Positions 35,859 through 45,422 of a stretch of DNA of 64,000 nucleotides are shown piece by piece. The translations under genes and the position numbers were made by a program. How positions within the stretch are numbered: the first letter of the stretch is position 1; each line of letters begins with the position of its first letter. Origin of the DNA: Rhizobium sp. CIAT894. GTDB lineage: Bacteria > Pseudomonadota > Alphaproteobacteria > Rhizobiales > Rhizobiaceae. Where the stretch lies: the NCBI RefSeq assembly GCF_000172795.2, contig NZ_CP020952.1, positions 186,001 through 250,000 of the forward strand. Direction: 5' to 3'. The notes below the pieces were generated by a model, which did not search any database, was not told the origin of the DNA, and was given only the letters and a program-made list of their open reading frames with translations.

Positions 35859-35948
35859 GCCAGGACGTGCCGAAGGATGTCGGATCACCATGAGTGTTCC
35901 GGCATCTCATCCTCTCGCCGTTACAATACAAAAAAGGGAGCAGCTGTT

Positions 35949-37529
35949 ATGAAAGAGACGAGCATCAACATCTTCACATCGACCACCATGCCGCGCCGCA
36001 ATTTCCTTAAAGCGGGTCTGGCAGTCGGGTCATGCATCGCACTAGCCCCGGCGATCGCGGATCGAGCGCATGCCGGTGAACCGTCCCGCGGCGGCACTCT
36101 GCGTGTTGGTCTGGGCGCAGCAGGCGCTAAGTCGTCGCTCAACCCGTTTATCTCGACGGGAGACATGGACTTCGCCGTCGCTCAATCGATCTACGACCGA
36201 TTAACTGATTTCGACGGCAACGGACACATTTACAACAGCTTGGCGGAGGACTTCAGCCACAACAAGGAAGGGAACGTCTGGAAAATTCGAATTCGCAGCG
36301 GGGTTGTATGGCACGATGGAACGCCGTTTTCGGCCAAAGATGTTGTGTACTCGCTGCAGTACATGCTCACGCCGGAAAACAAGGCCGATGGCTTCACCAA
36401 CCTGTCGGGCTTGATGAAGCCCTCCGATATTCGAGCACTCGACGACAGCACCGTCGAAGTCTCGCTCGCTAAACCTTACGCACTTCTGCCTCAGGTTCTT
36501 GGGAGCAAAGTGATGTTTCTTGTGAAAGATGGCACCAAGGACTTTACTCAGCCGGTCGGCACCGGACCCTTCAGGTTCGTCGAATGGAGCCAGGGCCAAC
36601 GGGTGACGCTGAAGCGGAACGACGCCTTTCGCACTCCGGGAATGCCGTATCTCGACGGTGTCGAGTTCATTGCTATTAATGATCCGACGGCGCGGATGAA
36701 CGCGCTAATTGCTGACCAAGTGGATGTTGTCGCGCAACTCGATGGCAACCTCGCGCGTATCGTTGAGGCGAACCCTGCGATGGCTTTGCTGCGTTCAACG
36801 AGTGCAGCCACGACAGACCAGTTCATGATGGTCGGCCAGAAGCCGTTCACCGATGTCCGCGTACGTCAAGCGATGCGGCTTCTTGTCGACCGCGAACAGT
36901 TGGTGGCCAACGCCTTGGCCGGCTACGGCAGGATCGGCAACGATCTTCATTGCATAACCGACCCCGACTACGCGTCCGCGCTGCCGCAAAGGCAGCACGA
37001 TCCGGATCACGCCCGATCGCTCCTGAAACAGGCAGGATACGACAACGATCTATCATTTGAGCTGTACACCTCGGACGCCGCGCCGGGAATGTTGGCATCC
37101 GCAACCCTCATTGCAAACCAAGCGAAGCAGGCAGGGGTGAAAATCGATCTAACCGTCGTTCCACCTGACAGTTATTACTCCGGCCCGAAATTCAAGAAGA
37201 CGGCTATGGCCAGTTCAGATTGGGGACAACACACAATCGAATCCGTTTTTGGACAGGCCTATGCCCGCGGCGCATATTGGAACGAACCGGATTGGACGAA
37301 CGACGCCTTCGACAAGTGGGTTTCCATGGCTCGCACGACGTTCGATCCGTCTCAACGGAAGGACTATCTCTTTGAAGCGCAAAAGATCATCTGGGAAGAC
37401 GGCGGCTATATAATCTGGGGCTTTAGAGATCTCTTGGACGCGGCAAATGTTCGTGTGAAAGGGCTTTCTCCTTCCAGTCAACGCAATCTCGGCTACTACC
37501 GGTTCGAAGGCATTTCGCTCGAAGCCTAA
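35949..37529 (+). CDS. Peptide/oligosaccharide-type ABC solute-binding protein (family 5)
   Basis: 526 residues from the ATG at 35949. Twin-arginine signal MPRRNFLKAGLAVG, mature start near AHAGEP. Family 5 features: GGTLRVGLGAAG, SIYDRLTDFD, and VWKIRIRSGVVWHDGTPF. These large binding proteins take up peptides, but also oligosaccharides and opines. The permeases and ATPase follow immediately. Confidence 0.9.
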   Translation: MKETSINIFTSTTMPRRNFLKAGLAVGSCIALAPAIADRAHAGEPSRGGTLRVGLGAAGAKSSLNPFISTGDMDFAVAQSIYDRLTDFDGNGHIYNSLAEDFSHNKEGNVWKIRIRSGVVWHDGTPFSAKDVVYSLQYMLTPENKADGFTNLSGLMKPSDIRALDDSTVEVSLAKPYALLPQVLGSKVMFLVKDGTKDFTQPVGTGPFRFVEWSQGQRVTLKRNDAFRTPGMPYLDGVEFIAINDPTARMNALIADQVDVVAQLDGNLARIVEANPAMALLRSTSAATTDQFMMVGQKPFTDVRVRQAMRLLVDREQLVANALAGYGRIGNDLHCITDPDYASALPQRQHDPDHARSLLKQAGYDNDLSFELYTSDAAPGMLASATLIANQAKQAGVKIDLTVVPPDSYYSGPKFKKTAMASSDWGQHTIESVFGQAYARGAYWNEPDWTNDAFDKWVSMARTTFDPSQRKDYLFEAQKIIWEDGGYIIWGFRDLLDAANVRVKGLSPSSQRNLGYYRFEGISLEA

Positions 37530-37596
37530 GTTTCGCCCGAACCTAGCGATTGCCCCGCCTCCCCGAGGTGGGGCAACATCAAGAACGGAGCCATGG

Positions 37597-38568
37597 ATGG
37601 TTACTGCCCGTCTTTCAAAGTTGGTGATGGCAAGACTAGCGCTGTCTGTTTTCACGTTGATAGCCGTCTCGGCTGTCGTCTTCACTGCGACACTTTTTCT
37701 TCCGGGAGATCCTGCAAGGGCCGCACTCGGTCCCAAAGCTGATCCTGCCGCCGTGGAAGCCTTGCGCACCGAGTTCGGCTTGGACCGGCCGGCAATCTCT
37801 CAATATCTCTCATGGGCTTCCGGCGTAGCGTCGGGGGATTTCGGCAGATCAATTCCATCGGGTCGTCCAGTTTGGGAGATGATCCGGCCGAAGGCGATCA
37901 ATACCGTCATCCTCACTGTCTCTTCGCTTCTGGCGCTGATTCCGCTCTCGTTTTTGCTCGGGACCGCCGCGGCGGTATGGAAGGACAGATTGCCCGACCA
38001 CATCATCACGGTCCCGACAATCGTACTTGTAGCCCTCCCGGAATTTGTCGTCGGCACGGTCCTGATCGTTGTCTTCGCCGTCGGTCTCAATTTCCTTCCG
38101 CCGGTATCACTGATCCAAGGCAACAGAACGCTGCTCTCGCAGTCGACCCTCTTCATTTTGCCTGTCATTACACTCCTTTGCACCACACTGGCCCAGGTCG
38201 TTCGCATGGTGCGGGCTGTGGCCATCGAGGTCCTTTCGGCGGAGTACGTGTACATGGCTCGCCTTAGGGGCCTCAGCCCGGCTCGTGTGCTGATACGCCA
38301 TGTCTTTCCGAATGTCGTAACGCCGTCGATCCAGACCATCGCACTGAACGCCGCCTGGCTCGCAGGTGGGGTCGTCGTTACCGAGGCCGTGTTCCAACTG
38401 CCTGGTATCGGCAGCGCATTTGCAGACGCGGTTATCAACCGCGATATGCCCACGGTCTTGGCCATAACTCTTTTGATTACAGGAACTTATGTGCTGATCA
38501 ATCTGGTGTCCGAGGTTCTCATCATGCTTCTCAATCCTCGACTGCGAGCCCAAAACGCTTCGCTTTGA
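37597..38568 (+). CDS. DppB-type ABC permease
   Basis: 323 residues with about six membrane helices. DppB pattern: LFLPGDPARAALGPKADP, LGLDRP-like FGLDRPAISQYLSW, and the cytoplasmic loop EYVYMARLRGLSPARVLIRH that contacts the ATPase. Stop TGA shares bases with possible starts of the next gene, so expression is coupled. Confidence 0.92.
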   Translation: MVTARLSKLVMARLALSVFTLIAVSAVVFTATLFLPGDPARAALGPKADPAAVEALRTEFGLDRPAISQYLSWASGVASGDFGRSIPSGRPVWEMIRPKAINTVILTVSSLLALIPLSFLLGTAAAVWKDRLPDHIITVPTIVLVALPEFVVGTVLIVVFAVGLNFLPPVSLIQGNRTLLSQSTLFILPVITLLCTTLAQVVRMVRAVAIEVLSAEYVYMARLRGLSPARVLIRHVFPNVVTPSIQTIALNAAWLAGGVVVTEAVFQLPGIGSAFADAVINRDMPTVLAITLLITGTYVLINLVSEVLIMLLNPRLRAQNASL

Positions 38569-38585
38569 TGCGTGAGGAGGAACAA

Positions 38586-39422
38586 ATGCTTCGAACTATG
38601 CAGATTATGTTTTCTAACCGCGCATCATGGATCGCGTTGCTTCTCACGATCATAATCGTCGGTGTCGCAACGATCGGACCATGGCTCACCCCTTACGCGT
38701 ACGATGAAATCGTCGGCCCCCCTTTTTCGCAATTATCGCGTGATCACATCCTGGGAACGGATTTTCTAGGGCGAGACGCTTTCAGCCGTTTTCTCTCCGG
38801 AGGTCAAACCGTTTTGATGATAGCCGTTCTGGCAACAACCCTGGCTTTTCTGATCGCAGTACCCATCGGCATACTGTCAGGTCTTCGTCGAGGCTCGTTC
38901 GACCATACTCTCGTCGCGCTCTCCGACATTGTTTATGCCTTGCCTCCTGCGATCTTCCTGCTTGTGCTGCTTGCGGCAACCGGCCCAAGCCTTACCACTG
39001 TGATATTTGGCATCGTCTTCATCCACGTCCCCCGCGTTCTAAGAATTGTTCGATTGATCACGATCGACATATCTCGAAACGAGTACGTTGAAGCCGCATT
39101 CGTCAGAGGTGAACGCTGGCTGGCGGTGTGTCTCAAGGATATCCTGCCAAATATTCTCCCTCCGGTGTTGGCGGATTACGGCGTTCGGCTCTGCGGATCG
39201 ATCATCCTTTACGCCTCGCTCAGTTATCTTGGCCTGGGGCTGCCACCTCCTGCAGCGGATTGGGGAATGATGATCAGTGAGAACCGCCTGGGCATCACGA
39301 TCTCTCCCTGGCTTGCCATAGCGCCCGCGGCAGCGATAGCGATCTTCTCGGTGGCCGTGAACGTCCTGACCGACAACTTCGCCCGTTCCATCGGCCATTC
39401 GAAGAGGCAGGAAAATGCTTAA
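38586..39422 (+). CDS. DppC-type ABC permease
   Basis: 278 residues from the ATG at 38586, chosen for AGGAGG five bases before it; ATG at 38568 overlapping the previous stop is possible. Features HILGTDFLGRDAFSRFLSGG, the DppC hallmark, and EYVEAAFVRGERWLAVCLKD as the coupling loop. It overlaps the ATPase gene by eight bases. Confidence 0.92.
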   Translation: MLRTMQIMFSNRASWIALLLTIIIVGVATIGPWLTPYAYDEIVGPPFSQLSRDHILGTDFLGRDAFSRFLSGGQTVLMIAVLATTLAFLIAVPIGILSGLRRGSFDHTLVALSDIVYALPPAIFLLVLLAATGPSLTTVIFGIVFIHVPRVLRIVRLITIDISRNEYVEAAFVRGERWLAVCLKDILPNILPPVLADYGVRLCGSIILYASLSYLGLGLPPPAADWGMMISENRLGITISPWLAIAPAAAIAIFSVAVNVLTDNFARSIGHSKRQENA

Positions 39423-41025
39423 TCCCCCGTTGCTTGTTCAGAACTTGTCGATGCGCGACACCGAGGGCCGCATCATCGTAGACGACGCCTCGATTACCGT
39501 CGGCGAGGGCGAAGTGCTCGCCATTATCGGGGAATCAGGATCTGGCAAAACATCGTTAGCTCTTGGCCTGCTTGGTTTTGCGCGCCCCGGTATGGTGTTT
39601 GGTGGTGGCAAGGTAATCATCGATAACAAGGACATTTTGGCAATCCCAGATCGCGAGCTGCGCGACTATCGCGGAAGCAAGGTTTCACTGGTCCCGCAAA
39701 ACCCGACAACGAGCTTTAGTCCGCGCATGCGGGTCGGCGATCAAATCGCCGAACTGTTGCATGTTCACGGTTATCCGGCGTCGAAGATCGCCGAAATGAG
39801 GCGGGATATGCTCAAGGACGTAGGCTTGCCGACCGATGCCGGCTTCCTGCGCCGCTACCCGTTTGAACTTAGCGGCGGTCAACTGCAGAGGGTCGCGATT
39901 GGAATGGCCTTCATCACTCGTCCTCGCGTGATCGTCATGGACGAACCAACGACCGGGCTAGACGTCTCCACACAGCAAACCATCTTGAATTTGATACGCG
40001 AACTAGTCCAGACGTCGAGGGCGAGTTTTGTCTATGTCACGCATGACTTGGCGGTCGTGCATAATATTGCGGACACGGTCGCCGTTATGCTCGGCGGCAA
40101 GATTATTGAAAGTGGCACAAAGGAACAGATTTTCACCAGTCCAGCAACCGAGTACACTCGCATGCTCCTTAGCACGGTCCCGCAGTTGCCCCAACGCTGC
40201 AAGGCTGAGGAAGAACCCGGGGCGCCGGACGGAGCGTTGCCAGCTTTGCTTCAGGTAGAGGACTTGAACGTTTCTTACGGCCCGATGCGGGTTGTTCATG
40301 GGATCTCGTTTTCAATTGGCCACGGCGAATGCCTGGCTCTCGTCGGCGGCAGCGGCAGCGGAAAAACAACTACCGGACGGTGCATTGCCGGCCTCCATGC
40401 GAGCGGTCAGGGTCGAATCACTTTCCAAGATGCGGCTCTCAATTTCGGCTATGCGAACCGTTCGCGGGCACAATTGTCAGCCCTTCAGATTGTTTTTCAA
40501 AACCCTGATCGTTCCCTTAACCCGCGCGAATCCATCCATGATGCGGTCGGCCGCGCGGCGATGCTCACGGGTGCGAATAGAAGCTCAATCGGGCCCAAAG
40601 TGACGCAATTGCTCGAAAGGGTCCGCCTGCCCAAACGGGTTTCCAACTTGTACCCAGCCGACCTTTCCGGCGGGGAGAGGCAACGTGTCGCAATCGCCCG
40701 GGCTCTTGCAATGGACCCCGGTTTGTTGATCTGCGACGAGATCACATCGGCACTCGACGTCTCCGTACAAGCCGCCGTTATTGATCTATTGATGGAGCTG
40801 AAGCGCGATGGGCTATCGATGCTATTCATAACGCACAACCTCCCACTCGTCTCCGAGATTGCCGAATCCATCATCATATTGAAGAATGGTGAGGTGGTGG
40901 AACGCGGATCCGCCGCTGGGGTTCTGCGTGCTCCCCGGCACGAATATACCAAGCTGCTCTTGGATGCGGCTCCGAGAGTTCAATCTACGCGCCTCGCGCC
41001 TCGCGTGGTTCAGTTTCCAAATTAG
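39415..41025 (+). CDS. Fused DppD-DppF double ABC ATPase
   Basis: 536 residues with two complete nucleotide-binding domains. First: GESGSGKTSLA, LSGGQLQRVAI, VIVMDEPTTGLD. Second (from about 280): GGSGSGKTTTG, LSGGERQRVAIARAL, LLICDEITSALD. Both keep Walker A, signature and Walker B. Fusion of the usual two subunits is common among rhizobial transporters of this class. Confidence 0.92.
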   Translation: MLNPPLLVQNLSMRDTEGRIIVDDASITVGEGEVLAIIGESGSGKTSLALGLLGFARPGMVFGGGKVIIDNKDILAIPDRELRDYRGSKVSLVPQNPTTSFSPRMRVGDQIAELLHVHGYPASKIAEMRRDMLKDVGLPTDAGFLRRYPFELSGGQLQRVAIGMAFITRPRVIVMDEPTTGLDVSTQQTILNLIRELVQTSRASFVYVTHDLAVVHNIADTVAVMLGGKIIESGTKEQIFTSPATEYTRMLLSTVPQLPQRCKAEEEPGAPDGALPALLQVEDLNVSYGPMRVVHGISFSIGHGECLALVGGSGSGKTTTGRCIAGLHASGQGRITFQDAALNFGYANRSRAQLSALQIVFQNPDRSLNPRESIHDAVGRAAMLTGANRSSIGPKVTQLLERVRLPKRVSNLYPADLSGGERQRVAIARALAMDPGLLICDEITSALDVSVQAAVIDLLMELKRDGLSMLFITHNLPLVSEIAESIIILKNGEVVERGSAAGVLRAPRHEYTKLLLDAAPRVQSTRLAPRVVQFPN

Positions 41026-41038
41026 CAAGGATAGGCGG

Positions 41039-41842
41039 ATGGAATCAGAAAGCGGAAAGTCCAGCAAGTTTGATGCAGTCGACCGAGCGGTGGCAATCCT
41101 CTCGGCGCTTGGCTCCGCCAGCGGTCCAAGTTCTTTGTCGCAAATCGCTCGTGAGGTAGGATTGGGGCAACCGACGACGTCTCGCTATCTATCCAGCTTA
41201 GTAGGCCACGGGTACGTCGAACGAGACGGGAGTGGCCGGTATGTCCTCGGCATTGGGGTTTATCTCCTGGGCCAAAAAGCTCTCCAACATCGAGACGTAC
41301 GACACCTGGCACGGCCGCAGCTTGAAGCGCTTCACCGTCGCTATAATGAAACGGTCAGCCTTGCGCTTTGGATTCATAAGGAGCTGGTGGTCATTGATTG
41401 TATCGAGGCCACTCAGGCACTTAAGCAGGGAGCAACAGTGGGGTTGCCAAACCCATGGCACGCAAGTTCGCTTGGCAAATCGATTCTGGCCTGGTTGGAC
41501 GAGGAGACACTCAACATTCTGTTGCCTCCGTCGGCGCTGGATACGTTTACCGGAAAGACGTTGTCGACAAGAGCCTCGCTTGAGGCGCAGTTCCAAACTA
41601 TCCGCGCGCTCGGCTTTGCGGTCGATGACGAGGAATCGTCGCTCGGCGGGCGATGCATTGGTGCCCCCGTATTTGACGCGACGGGGCGTCCAAAAGGAGC
41701 AATCAGCATGAGCGGCCCCGTCAGCCGCCTTGTCTCCGAAGAAATTCCATCGATCGGTCTTGTTGTCTCCGAAGCCGCAAAAGAAATTTCTCGTGCGTTG
41801 GGATACCAAGAATCGCCGAAACCCAGGATCCGAACGGCATGA
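41039..41842 (+). CDS. IclR-family regulator
   Basis: 267 residues from the ATG at 41039, behind AAGGATAGG. Winged helix near 15-75 (SLSQIAREVGLGQPTTSRYL) and an effector domain with GLPNPWHASSLGKSILAWL and DEESSLGGRCIGAPVFD. IclR proteins usually repress catabolic operons until an effector binds. Being inside the operon, it probably regulates it through the palindrome at 34949. Confidence 0.9.
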   Translation: MESESGKSSKFDAVDRAVAILSALGSASGPSSLSQIAREVGLGQPTTSRYLSSLVGHGYVERDGSGRYVLGIGVYLLGQKALQHRDVRHLARPQLEALHRRYNETVSLALWIHKELVVIDCIEATQALKQGATVGLPNPWHASSLGKSILAWLDEETLNILLPPSALDTFTGKTLSTRASLEAQFQTIRALGFAVDDEESSLGGRCIGAPVFDATGRPKGAISMSGPVSRLVSEEIPSIGLVVSEAAKEISRALGYQESPKPRIRTA

Positions 41843-42726
41843 AAATAGGTCTGGTCGGTACCGCTCACTGGGCATCGGAAATTCATGCTCCGGGGCTTGC
41901 CCGGGACCCAGGCGTAACATTCGTTGGCGTCTGGGGACGAGATCCCGTCAAGACAGCGGAACTGGCCGCAGAGCACAAGGTTGCGGCCTATGATGATTTT
42001 GACCGGTTTTTGTCCGATGTAGACGCTGTAGCCTTCGCCGTCGCGCCTGGAGCCCAAGCCAAATTGGCGAAAACGGCCGCGGAACACGGAAAGCATGTGC
42101 TTCTTGAAAAGCCGATCGCACTCACGGTGGACGACGGCCTCGCCTTAAGTGAGGCTATACGCAAGAGTGGCGTACGCTCAGTTCTTTTCCTAACGCGCCT
42201 ATTTCACCCCGAACTTCGATCGCAACTTGCGCAGGCTGCTAAAGCGCCCGGGTTGAGGCATGGACGAGTGCGGATCGTGGCGAATTCCATGAGAGTTCCG
42301 TCGCCATACATCAATTCAACTTGGCGACAGAGTCCGCGCGCTGCGCTTTATGATCTCGGTCCACACGCACTTTCCGTCTTGCAGTATGTTCTTGGGAGCA
42401 TTGCTAAGATTTCCGCCGACCTCGATCTCAAAGGTCATATTCTGCTCTCCGCCCGTCATGAAAGCGGTGCCACCTCGGATGCCGAGTTGGCCTTAAGCGC
42501 CCTCGATGAGGACCTCGCAAGCGAAACCACCTTCGCTTGGAGTGGAGGCAAGGTCGAGCTGCCGCACATTGACATGGTAAATGGCGGTGCTGCAGAGGCC
42601 TACCGCGAGGCAATACGTCAGCTGATTGGCGAAAACGGCACGGAACCCTATTGCGACGTGTCGGACGGTTTGCGCCTTCTCAGGCTCGTTGCGGAATGCG
42701 ATGGGCAACTCCGTATCTCGAAATAG
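41839..42726 (+). CDS. Gfo/Idh/MocA-family oxidoreductase
   Basis: 295 residues. N-terminal Rossmann fold GLVGTAHWASEIHAPGLA with GVWGRDP, then EKPIALTVDDGLALSEA, whose Lys is a conserved active-site residue. The family oxidises or reduces sugars and sugar acids with NAD(P). Overlaps the IclR gene (ATGA). Somewhat short against the usual 330 residues, mostly in the C-terminal sheet domain. Confidence 0.86.
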   Translation: MKIGLVGTAHWASEIHAPGLARDPGVTFVGVWGRDPVKTAELAAEHKVAAYDDFDRFLSDVDAVAFAVAPGAQAKLAKTAAEHGKHVLLEKPIALTVDDGLALSEAIRKSGVRSVLFLTRLFHPELRSQLAQAAKAPGLRHGRVRIVANSMRVPSPYINSTWRQSPRAALYDLGPHALSVLQYVLGSIAKISADLDLKGHILLSARHESGATSDAELALSALDEDLASETTFAWSGGKVELPHIDMVNGGAAEAYREAIRQLIGENGTEPYCDVSDGLRLLRLVAECDGQLRISK

Positions 42727-43001
42727 CGTCGCATCAGCCTCCGACAACAACATGCTGAGTGGCACTGCAAGCGCCAGATGAGATCCAATTTCCCTCGGGC
42801 CTGGCTTAATTGATTGCGGCGGATCACTGCCGATCGAAGCAATGTGACGCGAACTCTGCGCACATTCGACACCACAAATTGCAGGTTGCGAAGTGCGCAA
42901 ACATGGCTGCGGATGTAATCCTCGTGATTGCTGCCTCTATCGATACGTGCCAGCAAAACCTGCGCACCAGAGACTGACTGAATTCCTGCGAACATTCAAT
43001 A

Positions 43002-44429
43002 ATGCGAGCCAAAATGACGACTGTGAGTGCTTCCTTGGACAGTGACGGTGCGGCGAACCAGTCTTTGTTCGCGGCACCACCTAGCAAGCCTGAGTACACA
43101 GCGCTTCCCAACCTGCTTGACACCATTCAACGACAGCATGCCGCATATTTTTGGGATGCCGATATGGCGACAGGCCTTCCCTATGACAGGCGAGGAACCA
43201 ACGGCGAGGTGATATCGGATCTGGTTTCGCTCGGAGGCGTTGGCTTCGGGATAATGGCGATAATCGTGATGGCTCATCGCGAATGGTTGGCGCGTGAGCG
43301 TGCCGCCTTGCGTGTTTCGACAATCATCGAGGCTTTGCGGAAGATAACAAGATATCGCGGGGGTTTCCCGCACTTTGTGAAAGCCAGCGATCTCAACTCA
43401 GTCCCCCTGGTGCCTATGGACGACGGTGCGGACCTAGTCGAAACAGCTTTACTCGTGCAGGGACTTATATGCGCTCGCGAATATTTTGATGAGAAAACGC
43501 GAGTCGAAGACAACATCCGACAACAAGTTGATGAAATTGTCACGGCGATCGAATGGAGCGGCTTCGTACATCCGGGAGCCCGGCCATCGTTGTTTTGGCA
43601 CTGGAGTCCAAAACACCAATGGTCCCTGAATGTGCCTATTACTGGGTGGAATGAGGGGCTCGTTGCCTATGTACTCGCGGCGGGTTCGCGAGACCACTTT
43701 ATTGACCCGCAGGTCTTCCAACTCGGATGGAGAAACGAGGGAAAGTACCGAAACGGTAACAGCTATTATGGCCATAGCCTTCCCGCCGGCTCGCCATACG
43801 GCGGTCCTCTCTTTCTCTCTCAGTACTCGTTCTGCGGCTTAGATCCGCGGGGTCTTTTCGATGACCACATCGACTATTGGGACCAAGTCGTCGCTCATTG
43901 CAGAATTAACTATGAGCATTGCAGACGAAACCCGAAGGGACACATTGGTTATGGGGCATATGGTTGGGGCCTGACGGCATCAGATGGTCCCAAAGGCTAC
44001 CTCGTGAGTTGCCCCCAAAATGATGTCGGCGTTATTGCCCCGACAGCCGCGCTATCGAGCTTCCCGTTCCTGCCCGACCAAGCAGAAGCTGCGGCACGGG
44101 CATTTTTCTCTTATGGAAACGGACGCTTGTGGGGAGCGTTCGGCTTTGCTGATGCCTTCGCTCCCGCTCAAAATTGGGTCTCCAATTGCAATCTGGCGAT
44201 CAACCAGGGGCCGATCGTTGCAATGATCGAGAACTATCGCACAGGTTTGCTGTGGCGCTTGTTTATGAAAGCTCCGGAAGTTGTAACAGGATTATCCCGT
44301 TTGGGGATTGGGAGGCGGCAACACCACCGAACGGATTCCGCAGTTCTGCTGGCTAAAGACAGCTGCATATATGCGAGGAGAAAAGTTCAAAGCGCAGGTC
44401 CGCCGGAGAGAGAAGGTTGTGAGCAATAA
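43002..44429 (+). CDS. Glucoamylase-like (PF10091, GH144-like) enzyme
   Basis: 475 residues. Matches the alpha/alpha-barrel glucoamylase-like family: YFWDADMATGLPYDRRG, GGVGFGIMAIIVMAHREW, DDGADLVETALLVQGLICA, FWHWSPKHQWSLN, GGPLFLSQYSFCGLDPRGL and QGPIVAMIENYRTGLLWRL. Characterised relatives (GH144) are beta-1,2-glucanases, and a similar domain sits in cyclic beta-1,2-glucan synthases. There is no signal peptide, so it would act in the cytoplasm on an imported saccharide. A C-terminal tail of about 40 residues looks unlike the family. The 275 bp before it hold no gene. Confidence 0.82.
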   Translation: MRAKMTTVSASLDSDGAANQSLFAAPPSKPEYTALPNLLDTIQRQHAAYFWDADMATGLPYDRRGTNGEVISDLVSLGGVGFGIMAIIVMAHREWLARERAALRVSTIIEALRKITRYRGGFPHFVKASDLNSVPLVPMDDGADLVETALLVQGLICAREYFDEKTRVEDNIRQQVDEIVTAIEWSGFVHPGARPSLFWHWSPKHQWSLNVPITGWNEGLVAYVLAAGSRDHFIDPQVFQLGWRNEGKYRNGNSYYGHSLPAGSPYGGPLFLSQYSFCGLDPRGLFDDHIDYWDQVVAHCRINYEHCRRNPKGHIGYGAYGWGLTASDGPKGYLVSCPQNDVGVIAPTAALSSFPFLPDQAEAAARAFFSYGNGRLWGAFGFADAFAPAQNWVSNCNLAINQGPIVAMIENYRTGLLWRLFMKAPEVVTGLSRLGIGRRQHHRTDSAVLLAKDSCIYARRKVQSAGPPEREGCEQ

Positions 44430-45396
44430 GCTTGTTTGGCCAGCCCCCACCTCGGATGTGCCCGATCGCAGCGAGGAATCCGCCTTTCAGAAAGGCTCCG
44501 CCTATGTCGATGGAAAAATTATACCAATCGAAGAGGCGAAGGTGCCACTTTTAGACTGGGGCTTTCTGCGTTCGGACGCATGTCAGGACACAGTGTCGGT
44601 GTGGGATGGCAGCTTTTTCCGTTTGACTGACCACCTGGATCGATTTGAGCGATCTGTCCAGCGCCTTCGGATGGATACAGCTCCGGTTACAAGAAGCAAT
44701 ATCCACCGGATAGTCCACAAACTCGTTGCCGTGTGCGGTTTCCGTGATGCTTACGTTCAAATCATCATGACCCGCGGGCGGCCCCCGATCGGTAGTCGCG
44801 ATCTTCGTTTATGCTCGAACAGCTTCCAGGCATTCTGCGTACCGTACATGTGGATCGCGAACCCCGAAAAGCAGGAAATTGGCATGGCAGTGCACGTCAG
44901 CCGGCGCGTCCGAATTCCACCTCAGTCCGTCGATCCGTTGGTGAAGCATTACCATTGGCTCGACTTTGAGATGGGCTTGTTCGAAGCTTACGAGAACGGT
45001 GCCGATACGGTGGTTCTCACTGATCTCGATGGCAATATCACAGAGGGGCCCGGCTTCAACGTTTTCGCGGTGATCGACGGAGTTCTGAGGACCCCTTCTT
45101 TCGGCATGCTGGATGGAATGACCAGGAGGACAGTTATGGAACTGTGCAACGAGCTGAATCTCGATGTCACGCAAGAGACCATTTCTTTGGAGCGGCTTCT
45201 AATCGCCTCGGAAATCTTCCTTACGACGACCGCAGGCGGGATTATCCCGGTCTCTTCGGTGAACGGAACCGGAATCGGTTTCGGCTCAGTGGGTGAACAA
45301 ACTCGCCGCATTCACCGGTCATACTGGGATAAGCGAAGCAGCGGATGGTATGGCGAGCCTGTCGCCTACGCCCAAAAAGCTCTCTTGGAGCCCTAG
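44419..45396 (+). CDS. Class IV aminotransferase (D-amino acid/branched-chain transaminase fold)
   Basis: 325 residues from a GTG at 44419; ATG at 44370 would overlap the previous gene more. PLP features: Lys in DPLVKHYHWLDFEMGL, ADTVVLTDLDGNITEGPGFN with the conserved Glu, and LTTTAGGIIPV. Fold-type IV enzymes include D-amino acid and branched-chain transaminases and aminodeoxychorismate lyase. Presence in a saccharide-like operon is unusual and suggests the substrate or a product carries an amino group. Confidence 0.84.
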   Translation: MSNKLVWPAPTSDVPDRSEESAFQKGSAYVDGKIIPIEEAKVPLLDWGFLRSDACQDTVSVWDGSFFRLTDHLDRFERSVQRLRMDTAPVTRSNIHRIVHKLVAVCGFRDAYVQIIMTRGRPPIGSRDLRLCSNSFQAFCVPYMWIANPEKQEIGMAVHVSRRVRIPPQSVDPLVKHYHWLDFEMGLFEAYENGADTVVLTDLDGNITEGPGFNVFAVIDGVLRTPSFGMLDGMTRRTVMELCNELNLDVTQETISLERLLIASEIFLTTTAGGIIPVSSVNGTGIGFGSVGEQTRRIHRSYWDKRSSGWYGEPVAYAQKALLEP

Positions 45397-45422
45397 TCAC
45401 CTGAAGAAATGGGTGGGTTACA

